In this document: one piece after another, positions 1 through 5,402 of the stretch
Position numbering within the stretch: the stretch's first letter is position 1
Layout: every line of letters starts with the position of its first letter
NCBI GenBank assembly: GCA_026014605.1
Contig: JAOZIC010000045.1
Span: forward strand, 1-6,342
Source: Candidatus Bathyarchaeota archaeon
Lineage (GTDB): Archaea > Thermoproteota > Bathyarchaeia > Bathyarchaeales > Bathyarchaeaceae
DNA length: 6,342 nt
Direction of reading: 5' to 3'
Program-made: the position numbers and the translations under genes
Notes under the pieces: generated by a model
Told to the model about the DNA's origin: nothing
The model's input: the letters and a program-made list of their open reading frames with translations, nothing else
Database searches by the model: none

Positions 1-212
1 ACCCTTCAGACCTTGCAGCAAACCAAACAGCAACCTTTGATGTAGAGCTAATCTACGCCGATGCGTCAAACGTAGCAAGCTACAGCATAACCGCGGAATC
101 AGAAAACTATGCCCTAGTTCCAGAATTCCCAACAATGACCCCCCTGCTTGTCGCCTTGGCTATCGCATTGGTTGCAGCGGTTATCTACAAAAAGAAACTA
201 ACAAAACTCTAG
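1..212 (+). CDS. C-terminal end of a PEF-CTERM-type surface protein (5' truncated)
   Basis: The frame is open from the window edge (first whole codon at 3) to TAG at 210-212, giving the last 69 residues of a larger protein. The visible part is a Thr/Ser/Ala-rich, probably beta-rich stretch (ATFDVELIYADASNVASY), then VPEFP, a hydrophobic segment of about 18 residues (LLVALAIALVAAVIY) and a basic end (KKKLTKL). This tripartite tail is the archaeal PEF-CTERM arrangement, which in known cases is recognised and processed by an archaeosortase so that the protein is displayed on the cell surface. The N-terminal domains lie outside the window, so the protein's own function cannot be told. It converges on the SMC-like operon, and a hairpin plus T-tract follows the stop. 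A plain C-terminal membrane anchor is the alternative reading. Confidence 0.8.
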   Translation, partial: PSDLAANQTATFDVELIYADASNVASYSITAESENYALVPEFPTMTPLLVALAIALVAAVIYKKKLTKL

Positions 213-230
213 AACTTTTAACTCAGTTCA

Positions 231-263
231 CTGTTTAAACAGCAGTGCAACTGCACCTTTTTT
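231..263 (+). terminator. Hairpin plus T-tract terminator after the PEF-CTERM gene
   Basis: A perfect 12-bp palindrome, CTGTTTAAACAG (231-242), is followed by a short hairpin (GTGCA-AC-TGCAC, 245-256) and then six T residues (258-263). The T-run is what archaeal transcription termination mainly uses. It ends right against the stop codon of the convergent gene. The reverse strand has no comparable T-run here, so termination of the SMC-like operon is not explained by this element. Confidence 0.5.
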
Positions 264-812
264 CTATTTCAACAGCAAGTCAACAAGCTCTTTTTCGTTA
301 ACTTCTGCTCTTGTTCGCCAATCCAAGTACATCTGACCGTTCTCATCTTCTGCTAAATATCCTGCTTTGATGTAGCGGTTCAGGTTCATGTCTACTCTCC
401 ACCCCGGAAGTTTGGTGCGCAGAAAATCAGAGAGTTCTTCCCTGCGTGTTTTTCCTTTCTTTGAAATAATAAACGAAATCGACGCCGCCAAACCTGCAAT
501 ATCATCAATGCGCCACCCCATCATTTTAGCATCCGTGGATGGCACGCCGCCTCTGAGTGTGACAAAAAACCGTGCCTTGTTTAGTTGTTCAAGTGTTGGT
601 TTTTCGGTTGGTGTTTCGCCTTCAAAGACCGTTTTTATTTGCAGGTCCAACTTTTCTAGGTGGTCGTCTAGTACTTCCAAGATTTTTGGGTAGTCTGAGC
701 CTAGCTTGTTTTTTAGTTCCCAGCCTTTGATTCCTGGTTTCATGTGACGTTTATAGAACAGTAACTGTGCGGCGCGTTTGATTTTTTGGTTGTAGTAAGA
801 TTTTCGTGTCAT
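264..812 (-). CDS. KITE-like tandem winged-helix protein, Nse3/MAGE-resembling (third gene of the SMC-like operon)
   Basis: A 182-aa basic protein that I read as two winged-helix domains. The first (about 8-88) has helices around IKRAAQLLFY and ILEVLDDHLEKL and a wing ending ARFFVTLRG, a ScpB-like layout. The second (about 104-175) has FIISKKGKTRREELSDFL, then YIKAGYLAED and MYLDWRTRAEV. This second half follows the order of the MAGE/Nse3 winged helix: IF-x-KG, EEL-x2-FLR, YL, YEFLWGPRA-x-ET. KITE proteins bind the kleisin of Smc5/6, MukBEF and Smc-ScpAB complexes, and a place as third gene behind an SMC and a kleisin candidate fits that role. The start is ATG 812, which overlaps the upstream stop as ATGA and has GAGGAG 8 nt away. 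An ATG at 842 would add 10 residues but overlap the preceding gene by 34 nt. The winged-helix architecture is likely. The MAGE similarity is seen by eye only, and a DNA-binding regulator is the alternative. Confidence 0.6.
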   Translation of the reverse strand: MTRKSYYNQKIKRAAQLLFYKRHMKPGIKGWELKNKLGSDYPKILEVLDDHLEKLDLQIKTVFEGETPTEKPTLEQLNKARFFVTLRGGVPSTDAKMMGWRIDDIAGLAASISFIISKKGKTRREELSDFLRTKLPGWRVDMNLNRYIKAGYLAEDENGQMYLDWRTRAEVNEKELVDLLLK

Positions 813-1621
813 TGCTGGTTCTCCTCTTTCCATTTTGTCCATTCTTGGTGGCTTACGGATATGGGAACTGAAACCATCCGCTTGTCTGCTAAATCAGATT
901 TCTGGGTTTTGAAGGGGATTATGAAGATTTCTTCCTCCAACGGAATTAACTGCAAAGTTGCGTAGCCATAAGTTACCAAGAAACTGGTCATGTATGCCCG
1001 TTCTATAGTTTGCTCGTAAGTGTCTGCGCCCACAAAATCCCAGTACAGAATCTTTTCGTTGTCGCCTACTTTTTGTTTTAGTTCTTGCCAGAACGTGTCT
1101 AAATGGTCAAAGAACGTTTTTTCTGCCAAAATATTTAGTTTAATTAGTTCTTCTCGTGTGGTTTCGCCTGATTCAACCTGCATTGGGGCGTCGTTTTGCC
1201 ACCTGTCACTCATGGGAACTAGTTCTTGCCAGTATCTTAGTGCTTCCGTGAAACTTGGGATGGTTAATTGTTCAGACTCAACAACGGGGTTCCAGACCCT
1301 CATGAACCGTTCTGCTAGTTCATCTTTGGGTATTGATAATATTTTTTCTTGCAACAAAAACGGGTCAGTGTAAAGCGAGGTAGACCTGTGTTTTACCCAG
1401 TTTCCCTGATTCTGGATAACCGACGCAAGGTGCTGAATTGCTTCTGCGTCTAACGACAACTCTTCAGGAGACTCACATGTGGGAAAACAGGTTTTGAGTG
1501 TCTCTATGATGTCGTCAACGTTTACCGCAAACGGGTCTAAACCTTTGGTGTCCACTGATTTGCACAGTTCGATTACGCGTTGGATTCGTTCCATGTTGCC
1601 CTTTTTTTCTGTTTGCGACAA
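809..1621 (-). CDS. Kleisin-like (ScpA-type) subunit, second gene of the SMC-like operon
   Basis: A 270-aa acidic protein, within the usual ScpA length range. Residues 17-80 follow the ScpA N-terminal pattern: a short helix, then GLDPFAVNVDDIIETL (compare the ScpA pattern IDPWDIDIVE-x-TDKFL), then LSLDAEAIQHLASVIQNQG (compare LSGRTLLYASILLRMKS). Near the end, ILYWDF, TIERAYMTSFLVTYG and ATLQLIPLEEEIFI (191-234) resemble the ScpA C-terminal winged helix (FLALLEL...V-x-L-x-Q-x2-PF-x-DIYI). In kleisins the N-terminal domain binds the SMC neck and the C-terminal one caps the partner head. The middle (about 85-165) is Trp-rich and unassigned. The start is TTG 1621, directly after the SMC stop and 7 nt from AAGGAGGT. 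ATG 1594 has a poorer SD. The match is partial and read by eye, so a lineage-specific SMC accessory protein of another fold remains possible. Confidence 0.6.
   Translation of the reverse strand: MSQTEKKGNMERIQRVIELCKSVDTKGLDPFAVNVDDIIETLKTCFPTCESPEELSLDAEAIQHLASVIQNQGNWVKHRSTSLYTDPFLLQEKILSIPKDELAERFMRVWNPVVESEQLTIPSFTEALRYWQELVPMSDRWQNDAPMQVESGETTREELIKLNILAEKTFFDHLDTFWQELKQKVGDNEKILYWDFVGADTYEQTIERAYMTSFLVTYGYATLQLIPLEEEIFIIPFKTQKSDLADKRMVSVPISVSHQEWTKWKEENQQ
821..826 (-). promoter_or_regulatory. Shine-Dalgarno GAGGAG deciding the start at 812
   Basis: On the minus strand, GAGGAG lies 8 nt before ATG 812 and inside the 3' end of the kleisin-like gene. Together with the ATGA stop/start overlap it indicates translational coupling. 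It favours 812 over the longer start at 842, for which this site would be inside the coding sequence. Confidence 0.75.
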
Positions 1622-3661
1622 CTATGTTACCTCCTTAATCAGCGACGCACCTTCCACGTTTTGAACTGTAATGAGGTGGATGTCTTTGTCAGTAAATGTA
1701 AGCTGGCTTGGAGTTATCGCCAAATACTGAGAATCCGACCCCGCAACCGAAGAAACCAACAGGTTAGCAATAGTTTCACGGTTCTTTGGGTCCATGTGAA
1801 CGTCGTACTCGTCAACTGCACGGAACGGAGAATGCACATGCTGTTGTAGCGCCAAAAGAAACGTTACTGTGGCTGTGCTTCGTTCACCACCACTCTGGGT
1901 GTAAGCGTTGAAAGGAACGGGTTTGCTGCCCTTGAACCCGACAAGGATTTCTAAGCCAGCGTTTTCAAGGTCTTCTTCGTTACTTAGTTTGACTTCACCC
2001 GTTGCATACGCCTTCGCAAGAATCTGCGCATATTTTTGGTTCACCTTGTTTAACAGTTTGTGGATTACGTTTCGCCACGAATCCATTCTCGCTGTGACTT
2101 CTTGCAGGGCTTTTTCGCGGTTTTCTGCAACTAAACGGGCTTTCTCTTTAAGCTCCAAATACAGCTTCGAATATGACTCGTACATCCGTTCAATGTTTTC
2201 TGAAACATCCGACAACGCCGCCAAATGCCCATCAGTTACCCGAAGCTCCTCTAAAATGTCCATGGTAGTTTTCATTGGCACAAGTCTTGCGCCAACGGCT
2301 TCTGCCTTTTTTACGTATTCATTCAAATCCGCAAGGGCATTTTGGAGTTCTTTTTCTTGTTTCTTTAGAGCTTTTGTCAAGTTTTCTTTTTGATACGCCA
2401 GCAACGCTAACTGAATTTTTTGGTCAATGATGTTTTCTGTTACCTTTTCGATTTCAGAGTTAACCGATTCTGCTTTGTGTTTAATGCCATCAATTTGTAT
2501 GTTCAGTTGCGAAAACTGTTCCTTGGACTCTACAACAGAATCCATCAAACTCTTTTGGTTAAACCGCTCAGCCCACGCACTTTGCAGACTTTCGTAGCTT
2601 GCCTTAATTTCGTCAAGTTGCGGACGCAAATCCACAGGGTTAGTTTTTTGTTGCACAAACGTTTCAAGCGCGTCAATGTTAGCCAAAAACTTGGTCATCT
2701 CGTTTTGGCTGGTTTTGTTCCATGCCTCAGATTCTTTAATCGTTAAATCAGCAGTTGATGCCAAAACTTCCTGTTTAGCCATTTCACGCTCTAGTTTGAG
2801 TCTGTCTTCAAACAGGTTTTTCCACGCGCCCCTTGCCTGTTTCAGCTGACCGTTTTGCTCATCCAACTGAGCGTTAAGGGTTTGTGTTTCTTGTTCAAGT
2901 TTTAAAACACGTTTTTGGCTTTGCTCGTTTTGTTCTTTGATTTTTTCAACAAACTTTTCCTGTTTTTGAACCTCAGCCCAAGCCAATTCACGTTCCAAAA
3001 ACCGACGCTTTAGAACCATCTGCTTTTTTTGTTGGTACCTGTCGTATTGCTCGCGCCAGTAAGAGAGCGTTTGCTCTGCAGACTGTAGCAGTTTATCCAC
3101 AGAGTCGCCTTGGCTTAAGATTCTGCTCAGCTTCTTTTGTGCAACTGCAACGTTTTTTCTGTAAGACTCAAAGCCTACTGCGGCTTCGACCATTCTGAGT
3201 TTTTCTTGAGGCGAAAGAACCGAGAACTGGTTAACCATACTCTGGTGCATGATAATAAGCATGTTTTCTGGGTCTACCTCAAATTTGGACAAAAGCCTGT
3301 TCACGTCAGCTTTGTTTGCCGCAGTGTTTTCGAGTTCAAACCAGTATTTTCCGTCACGCCGCAGGTTTCTTGTTAAAAAGATTTGGTCTTTTTTGATTCT
3401 GGAAACAGGACGTTTTCCGTTTCTTGGAGAATTGTCCAAGACTATGGTGACCCGTGCCTCGTCTTTGCCGTATCTGATTAGGTCGCTTAACCGTTTTGAG
3501 CGCTCCGTAGACGATTGACCCAAAGCAACAGAAATGCCCAACAGTATTGTAGATTTTCCTGCCCCGTTCGGACCGCAGACTACGTTAACCCCCTTCTTGA
3601 GGGGAATACGGGCATATTCGTAGGACATGAAATTTTCCAAGATAACTTCGCGAATCAACAT
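1622..3661 (-). CDS. Short SMC-like ATPase with Smc5/6-type head motifs, no visible hinge
   Basis: A 679-aa SMC/Rad50-superfamily ATPase. N-terminal head, residues 1-165: Walker A GPNGAGKS (30-37) and Q-loop MHQSMVNQFSVLSPQEKLR around Q140. Long Glu/Gln/Lys-rich coiled coils run about 165-325 and 350-530, turning near NPVDLRP (341-347), with a joint-like break near 455-490. C-terminal head: signature QSGGERS (589-595), Walker B and catalytic Glu in FRAVDEYD (D617, E618), D-loop MDPKNRE (623-629), and AITPSQL (648-654) in the switch position. QSGGER, MDP-x-NR and ITP are Smc5-like; the DEYDVHMD segment is Smc6-like (DEFDVFMD). Canonical SMCs run near 1,150-1,200 aa and have a globular hinge, which I cannot see here. 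The only cysteine is C29, so there is no Rad50 zinc hook. The start is ATG 3661; an in-frame TAG directly precedes it. Likely role: ATP-driven DNA entrapment or loop extrusion in chromosome organisation or repair, with the two downstream proteins as partners. The superfamily call is firm; Smc5/6 affinity is inference. Confidence 0.9.
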   Translation of the reverse strand: MLIREVILENFMSYEYARIPLKKGVNVVCGPNGAGKSTILLGISVALGQSSTERSKRLSDLIRYGKDEARVTIVLDNSPRNGKRPVSRIKKDQIFLTRNLRRDGKYWFELENTAANKADVNRLLSKFEVDPENMLIIMHQSMVNQFSVLSPQEKLRMVEAAVGFESYRKNVAVAQKKLSRILSQGDSVDKLLQSAEQTLSYWREQYDRYQQKKQMVLKRRFLERELAWAEVQKQEKFVEKIKEQNEQSQKRVLKLEQETQTLNAQLDEQNGQLKQARGAWKNLFEDRLKLEREMAKQEVLASTADLTIKESEAWNKTSQNEMTKFLANIDALETFVQQKTNPVDLRPQLDEIKASYESLQSAWAERFNQKSLMDSVVESKEQFSQLNIQIDGIKHKAESVNSEIEKVTENIIDQKIQLALLAYQKENLTKALKKQEKELQNALADLNEYVKKAEAVGARLVPMKTTMDILEELRVTDGHLAALSDVSENIERMYESYSKLYLELKEKARLVAENREKALQEVTARMDSWRNVIHKLLNKVNQKYAQILAKAYATGEVKLSNEEDLENAGLEILVGFKGSKPVPFNAYTQSGGERSTATVTFLLALQQHVHSPFRAVDEYDVHMDPKNRETIANLLVSSVAGSDSQYLAITPSQLTFTDKDIHLITVQNVEGASLIKEVT
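1629..1636 (-). promoter_or_regulatory. Strong Shine-Dalgarno AAGGAGGT for the TTG start at 1621
   Basis: A near-perfect anti-16S complement on the minus strand, 7 nt before TTG 1621. It is built from the last sense codons of the SMC-like gene (AAG GAG GTA ACA TAG), so the upstream C-terminus and the downstream translation signal share bases. It decides for the TTG start. Confidence 0.85.
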
Positions 3662-3710
3662 CTACTGGTCTGCGCCTCGAAACATTCAGGAATCAGTTAA
3701 ACAACCAAAT

Positions 3711-3724
3711 TTCCTTTCAAGGAA
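3711..3724. repeat. Inverted repeat TTCCTT-TC-AAGGAA in the divergent promoter region
   Basis: Two 6-bp arms separated by 2 bp, 50 nt upstream of the SMC-like start. They sit close to where transcription would begin if the ACCTTAATTAT element at 3745-3760 is the operon's TATA/BRE. That is a usual place for an archaeal repressor operator. No regulator is encoded nearby and only one copy is seen, so this is a candidate only. Confidence 0.3.
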
Positions 3725-3744
3725 GTAAGCGACATTAACAAAAA

Positions 3745-3760
3745 CCGAAATAATTAAGGT
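3745..3760 (-). promoter_or_regulatory. Candidate BRE/TATA for the SMC-like operon
   Basis: The minus strand reads ACCTTAATTATTTCGG. It closely matches the elements before the VOC gene (ACCTTAAATTT) and the Nudix gene (ACCTTTAATAT). Initiation about 25 nt downstream (near 3727) would give a leader of roughly 65 nt, longer than at the other two promoters, so the assignment is tentative. Confidence 0.4.
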
Positions 3761-3796
3761 ATCGCTTTTCTTCCCCAAGAAAGCAGCGGATTCTAA

Positions 3797-3813
3797 AACC
3801 TTAAATTTTTTTA
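3797..3813 (+). promoter_or_regulatory. Candidate BRE/TATA for the VOC gene
   Basis: AACCTTAAATTTTTTTA lies about 30-45 nt before TTG 3842. Transcription starting some 25 nt downstream, near 3830-3838, would give a very short leader. The G-run at 3829-3833 may then lie at or partly upstream of the transcript's 5' end, so the mRNA could be nearly leaderless. Confidence 0.5.
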
Positions 3814-3841
3814 TCACCAAATACCCTTGGGGGAAAAAATT

Positions 3842-4225
3842 TTGGTAGACCATACAATAGTTCATTTTGAGATTCCAGCAAACAATCTGGAGAAACTAAA
3901 AACGTTTTACGAACAACTTTTCGGATGGAAAATCTTTCGCGCACCCGGACCAGTAGACTACTACATGATATACACCGTCCCAGTAGACGAGCAGGGCATG
4001 GCGCTTAGACCCGGAGTTAACGGTGGAATGTTCCACAAAGATGAGCCACAACTAAAACCAGTAAACTACATCGCAGTTGAAGACATCGACAAATACACAA
4101 AAAAAGTCAAAGACCTAGGCGGAACCATAACACGACCAAAACAAGAAGTTCCAGGCGTAGGCTACATCGTATTAGCCGTTGACCCAGAAGGCAACCCAGT
4201 TGCGTTACTGCAACCCATGATGTAA
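3842..4225 (+). CDS. VOC/glyoxalase-fold protein (lactoylglutathione-lyase-related, reaction unknown)
   Basis: A 127-aa protein of two beta-alpha-beta-beta-beta modules. Module one (about 1-64) contains VHFEIPANN (7-15), FYEQLFGWK (22-30) and NGGMF (60-64). Module two (about 72-127) contains VNYIAVEDID (74-83), LGGTITRPK (92-100), PGVGYIVLAVDPEGNPVALLQ (104-124). These are hallmarks of the group annotated as predicted enzymes related to lactoylglutathione lyase. Of the usual metal-ligand positions H8 is present, but the module-two positions are N75 and A121 rather than His and Glu, so glyoxalase I activity should not be assumed. I prefer TTG 3842, because GGGGG lies 8 nt upstream and the protein then begins at the first strand, as in relatives. 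TTG 3827 would add five residues. It diverges from the SMC-like operon and probably shares a transcript with the next gene. Confidence 0.85.
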   Translation: MVDHTIVHFEIPANNLEKLKTFYEQLFGWKIFRAPGPVDYYMIYTVPVDEQGMALRPGVNGGMFHKDEPQLKPVNYIAVEDIDKYTKKVKDLGGTITRPKQEVPGVGYIVLAVDPEGNPVALLQPMM

Positions 4226-4255
4226 CATCGTTGGGAACTGTGGGAGAGATGTAAG

Positions 4256-4576
4256 ATGAGCACTCTTGATACGAAATTTAAGCGCACAATTGCGGACCTT
4301 TTCAATGAAAACAAAATGGCACTTGAAGAACAAGACGCAGAAATCACGGAATCATTTGCACGACAAGTTTTAGCCCTTATAGCCAAAGAAAAAAAGAAAA
4401 CAGGTTCTCTTCATGATCTAGAACTTCTGGAATACAACATGGGACTTTTGAAGAACTTTTCACGTGCACTCCAAAACTATGAGCTAGACACTGACGAATA
4501 CGACTTCACAAAAAACGACTGCAAAAACTTGATAGCTTCAACAAAAAAGTGGCTAACACTCGAAGGGTTGGTTTAG
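4256..4576 (+). CDS. Small helical protein of unknown function
   Basis: A 106-aa charged protein that I do not recognise. It looks all-helical: 5-45 with the acidic patch ALEEQDAEITE (22-32), a Lys-rich turn KEKKKTG (44-50), 52-76 amphipathic (DLELLEYNMGLLKNFSRAL), an acidic link ELDTDEYD (76-83) and a last helix to residue 102. It has one cysteine (C89), no signal peptide, no membrane segment and no visible catalytic motif. The ATG is preceded by a GGGAGAG purine run 7 nt away. It starts 30 nt after the VOC stop, so the two are probably co-transcribed, and a terminator hairpin follows 10 nt after its own stop. Codon use is like its neighbours, supporting a real gene. No function is proposed. 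Confidence 0.75.
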   Translation: MSTLDTKFKRTIADLFNENKMALEEQDAEITESFARQVLALIAKEKKKTGSLHDLELLEYNMGLLKNFSRALQNYELDTDEYDFTKNDCKNLIASTKKWLTLEGLV

Positions 4577-4585
4577 GCTAAGCTG

Positions 4586-4642
4586 TTCAACAATCATATT
4601 TGAAGACTAATAGAGGTACATTGTTGAAAAATAGTTTTTTTT
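4586..4642 (+). terminator. Hairpin and T8 terminator after the VOC/106-aa transcript
   Basis: A perfect 9-bp stem, TTCAACAAT (4586-4594) with ATTGTTGAA (4620-4628), has a 25-nt loop and is followed by eight T residues (4635-4642). The T-run opens a second A/T hairpin, TTTTTTTCT (4636-4644) with AGAAAAAAA (4659-4667), which offers a T-run on the other strand too and could stop minus-strand transcripts from the Nudix side. Confidence 0.6.
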
Positions 4643-4688
4643 CTAAAATTTTTTAGCAAGAAAAAAATTATCACCTAAACCAAGGGCA

Positions 4689-4704
4689 TATTAGTATACT
4701 AATA
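4689..4704. repeat. Perfect 16-bp palindrome in the convergent intergenic region
   Basis: TATTAGTATACTAATA equals its own reverse complement over all 16 bases. It lies between the ends of two convergent genes, 113 nt beyond the plus-strand stop and 75 nt beyond the minus-strand stop, so it is not at a promoter of any gene called here. Apart from it and the terminator structures I see only A/T-rich sequence with short oligo-T runs on the minus strand (opposite 4737-4741 and 4751-4755) that could end the Nudix transcript. No ORF or RNA gene is evident in 4577-4778. Confidence 0.6.
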
Positions 4705-4778
4705 ACAGTGCTATGTTGAAAACTACCTTTTTTCAGAAAAACCAAGCAACAAAAACATAACGTATCCAAACAGGGTGA

Positions 4779-5306
4779 TTAACTCTGTTTGGTCAACAAA
4801 AACTGTTGTAACGCAAGCAACGTGGGTGCATGAACTATCTTATTAGAAGCCAACAGCGCAGACAATTTGTTAACCTCTACAAGTTTAACGTTGATTTGCT
4901 CGTTTTCTTCTAACATCTGCGTTCCCTGTGCTAAATCCTTGGCGACAAACAGGTGCGCGGTTTGGGTGCTTCTGGATAACGGATGATAACTAAACATTTT
5001 CACAAAATTCTTGGCAGTATACCCTGTCTCTTCCGCAAGTTCACGAACCGCCGCCTCTTCGGGAGTTTCTCCTTTTTCGATGTGACCGCTTGGAATTTCC
5101 AGACTTACCTCGTTTCTGGGGTAACGCAAGATTTCGATCATAACCACCTTATCGCCTTCTATTGGCAGGACTGACACGAAGTCTTTGAGTTCAATTTTTG
5201 TGAACACAATTTGTTTGCCTGTTGGCAAAACCACTGTGTCGTTGTAAACGGAAACAAATTCTGTTTGGCAGCTAAGCTTTGAGTCTGTTGTTTTCCACTT
5301 TTTCAA
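4779..5306 (-). CDS. Nudix hydrolase, ADP-ribose pyrophosphatase type
   Basis: A 175-aa cytosolic enzyme with a complete Nudix box at 74-96: G74, E80, R88-E89-L-x-E92-E93-x-G95, with exact spacing of GX5EX7REUXEEXGU. This loop-helix-loop binds Mg2+ and cleaves nucleoside diphosphates linked to another group. The N-terminal half (KQIVFTKIELKDFVSVLPIE, then EILRYPRNEVSLEIPSG) matches the ADP-ribose/NDP-sugar pyrophosphatase subgroup, where a QYR...ELPAG segment precedes the box; here the Q is replaced (ILRYPR). The expected products would be AMP and ribose 5-phosphate from ADP-ribose, but the substrate is not fixed by sequence. I start at TTG 5306, because GGAAGTGA lies 7 nt upstream and the family's N-terminus fits. 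The ATG at 5411 would add 35 residues encoded across the promoter region. It diverges from the carboxypeptidase gene. Confidence 0.85.
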   Translation of the reverse strand: MKKWKTTDSKLSCQTEFVSVYNDTVVLPTGKQIVFTKIELKDFVSVLPIEGDKVVMIEILRYPRNEVSLEIPSGHIEKGETPEEAAVRELAEETGYTAKNFVKMFSYHPLSRSTQTAHLFVAKDLAQGTQMLEENEQINVKLVEVNKLSALLASNKIVHAPTLLALQQFLLTKQS

Positions 5307-5313
5307 GGTTTGG

Positions 5314-5321
5314 TCACTTCC
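5314..5321 (-). promoter_or_regulatory. Shine-Dalgarno GGAAGTGA supporting TTG 5306
   Basis: On the minus strand, GGAAGTGA is one mismatch from GGAGGTGA, the full anti-16S complement, and lies 7 nt before TTG 5306. It argues against the 35-residue extension to ATG 5411. Confidence 0.65.
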
Positions 5322-5344
5322 GTTGCTGTTGTAAACGTAACGAA

Positions 5345-5358
5345 GAGATATTAAAGGT
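5345..5358 (-). promoter_or_regulatory. Candidate BRE/TATA for the Nudix gene, possibly bidirectional
   Basis: The minus strand reads ACCTTTAATATCTC, about 40-50 nt before TTG 5306, leaving a leader of roughly 20 nt that contains the SD. On the plus strand the same core (ATATTAAA) lies about 50 nt before the carboxypeptidase ATG. It is the only good TATA-like site in this 96-bp gap, so it might serve both directions. Confidence 0.45.
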
Positions 5359-5402
5359 GATTGCACCGAAAAGATGTACACAACAAAGGGAAGCTTGACA
5401 AA

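Noticed and set aside
813..842. Longer start (ATG 842) for the KITE-like protein
   Set aside because: It gives a 34-nt overlap with the preceding gene and places the strong GAGGAG site inside the coding sequence; ATG 812 forms a typical ATGA junction.
264..3661. Wadjet/Jet or MksBEF-type plasmid-defence operon
   Set aside because: The operon ends at 264 against a convergent gene and starts at 3661 with a divergent gene, and no JetD-like nuclease is present. The ATPase motifs also point to Smc5/6-like rather than MukB/JetC proteins.
1622..3661. Rad50 of an Mre11-Rad50 pair
   Set aside because: No CXXC zinc hook (one cysteine in the whole protein), no Mre11 or HerA/NurA gene beside it, and SMC5/6-type signature and Walker B segments instead.
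388..3700. Plus-strand open frames inside the SMC-like operon (for example 1908-2393 and 2420-2746)
   Set aside because: They lie antisense to genes with clear domain motifs, have Ser/Phe-rich or unpatterned translations typical of antisense frames, and lack SD sites.
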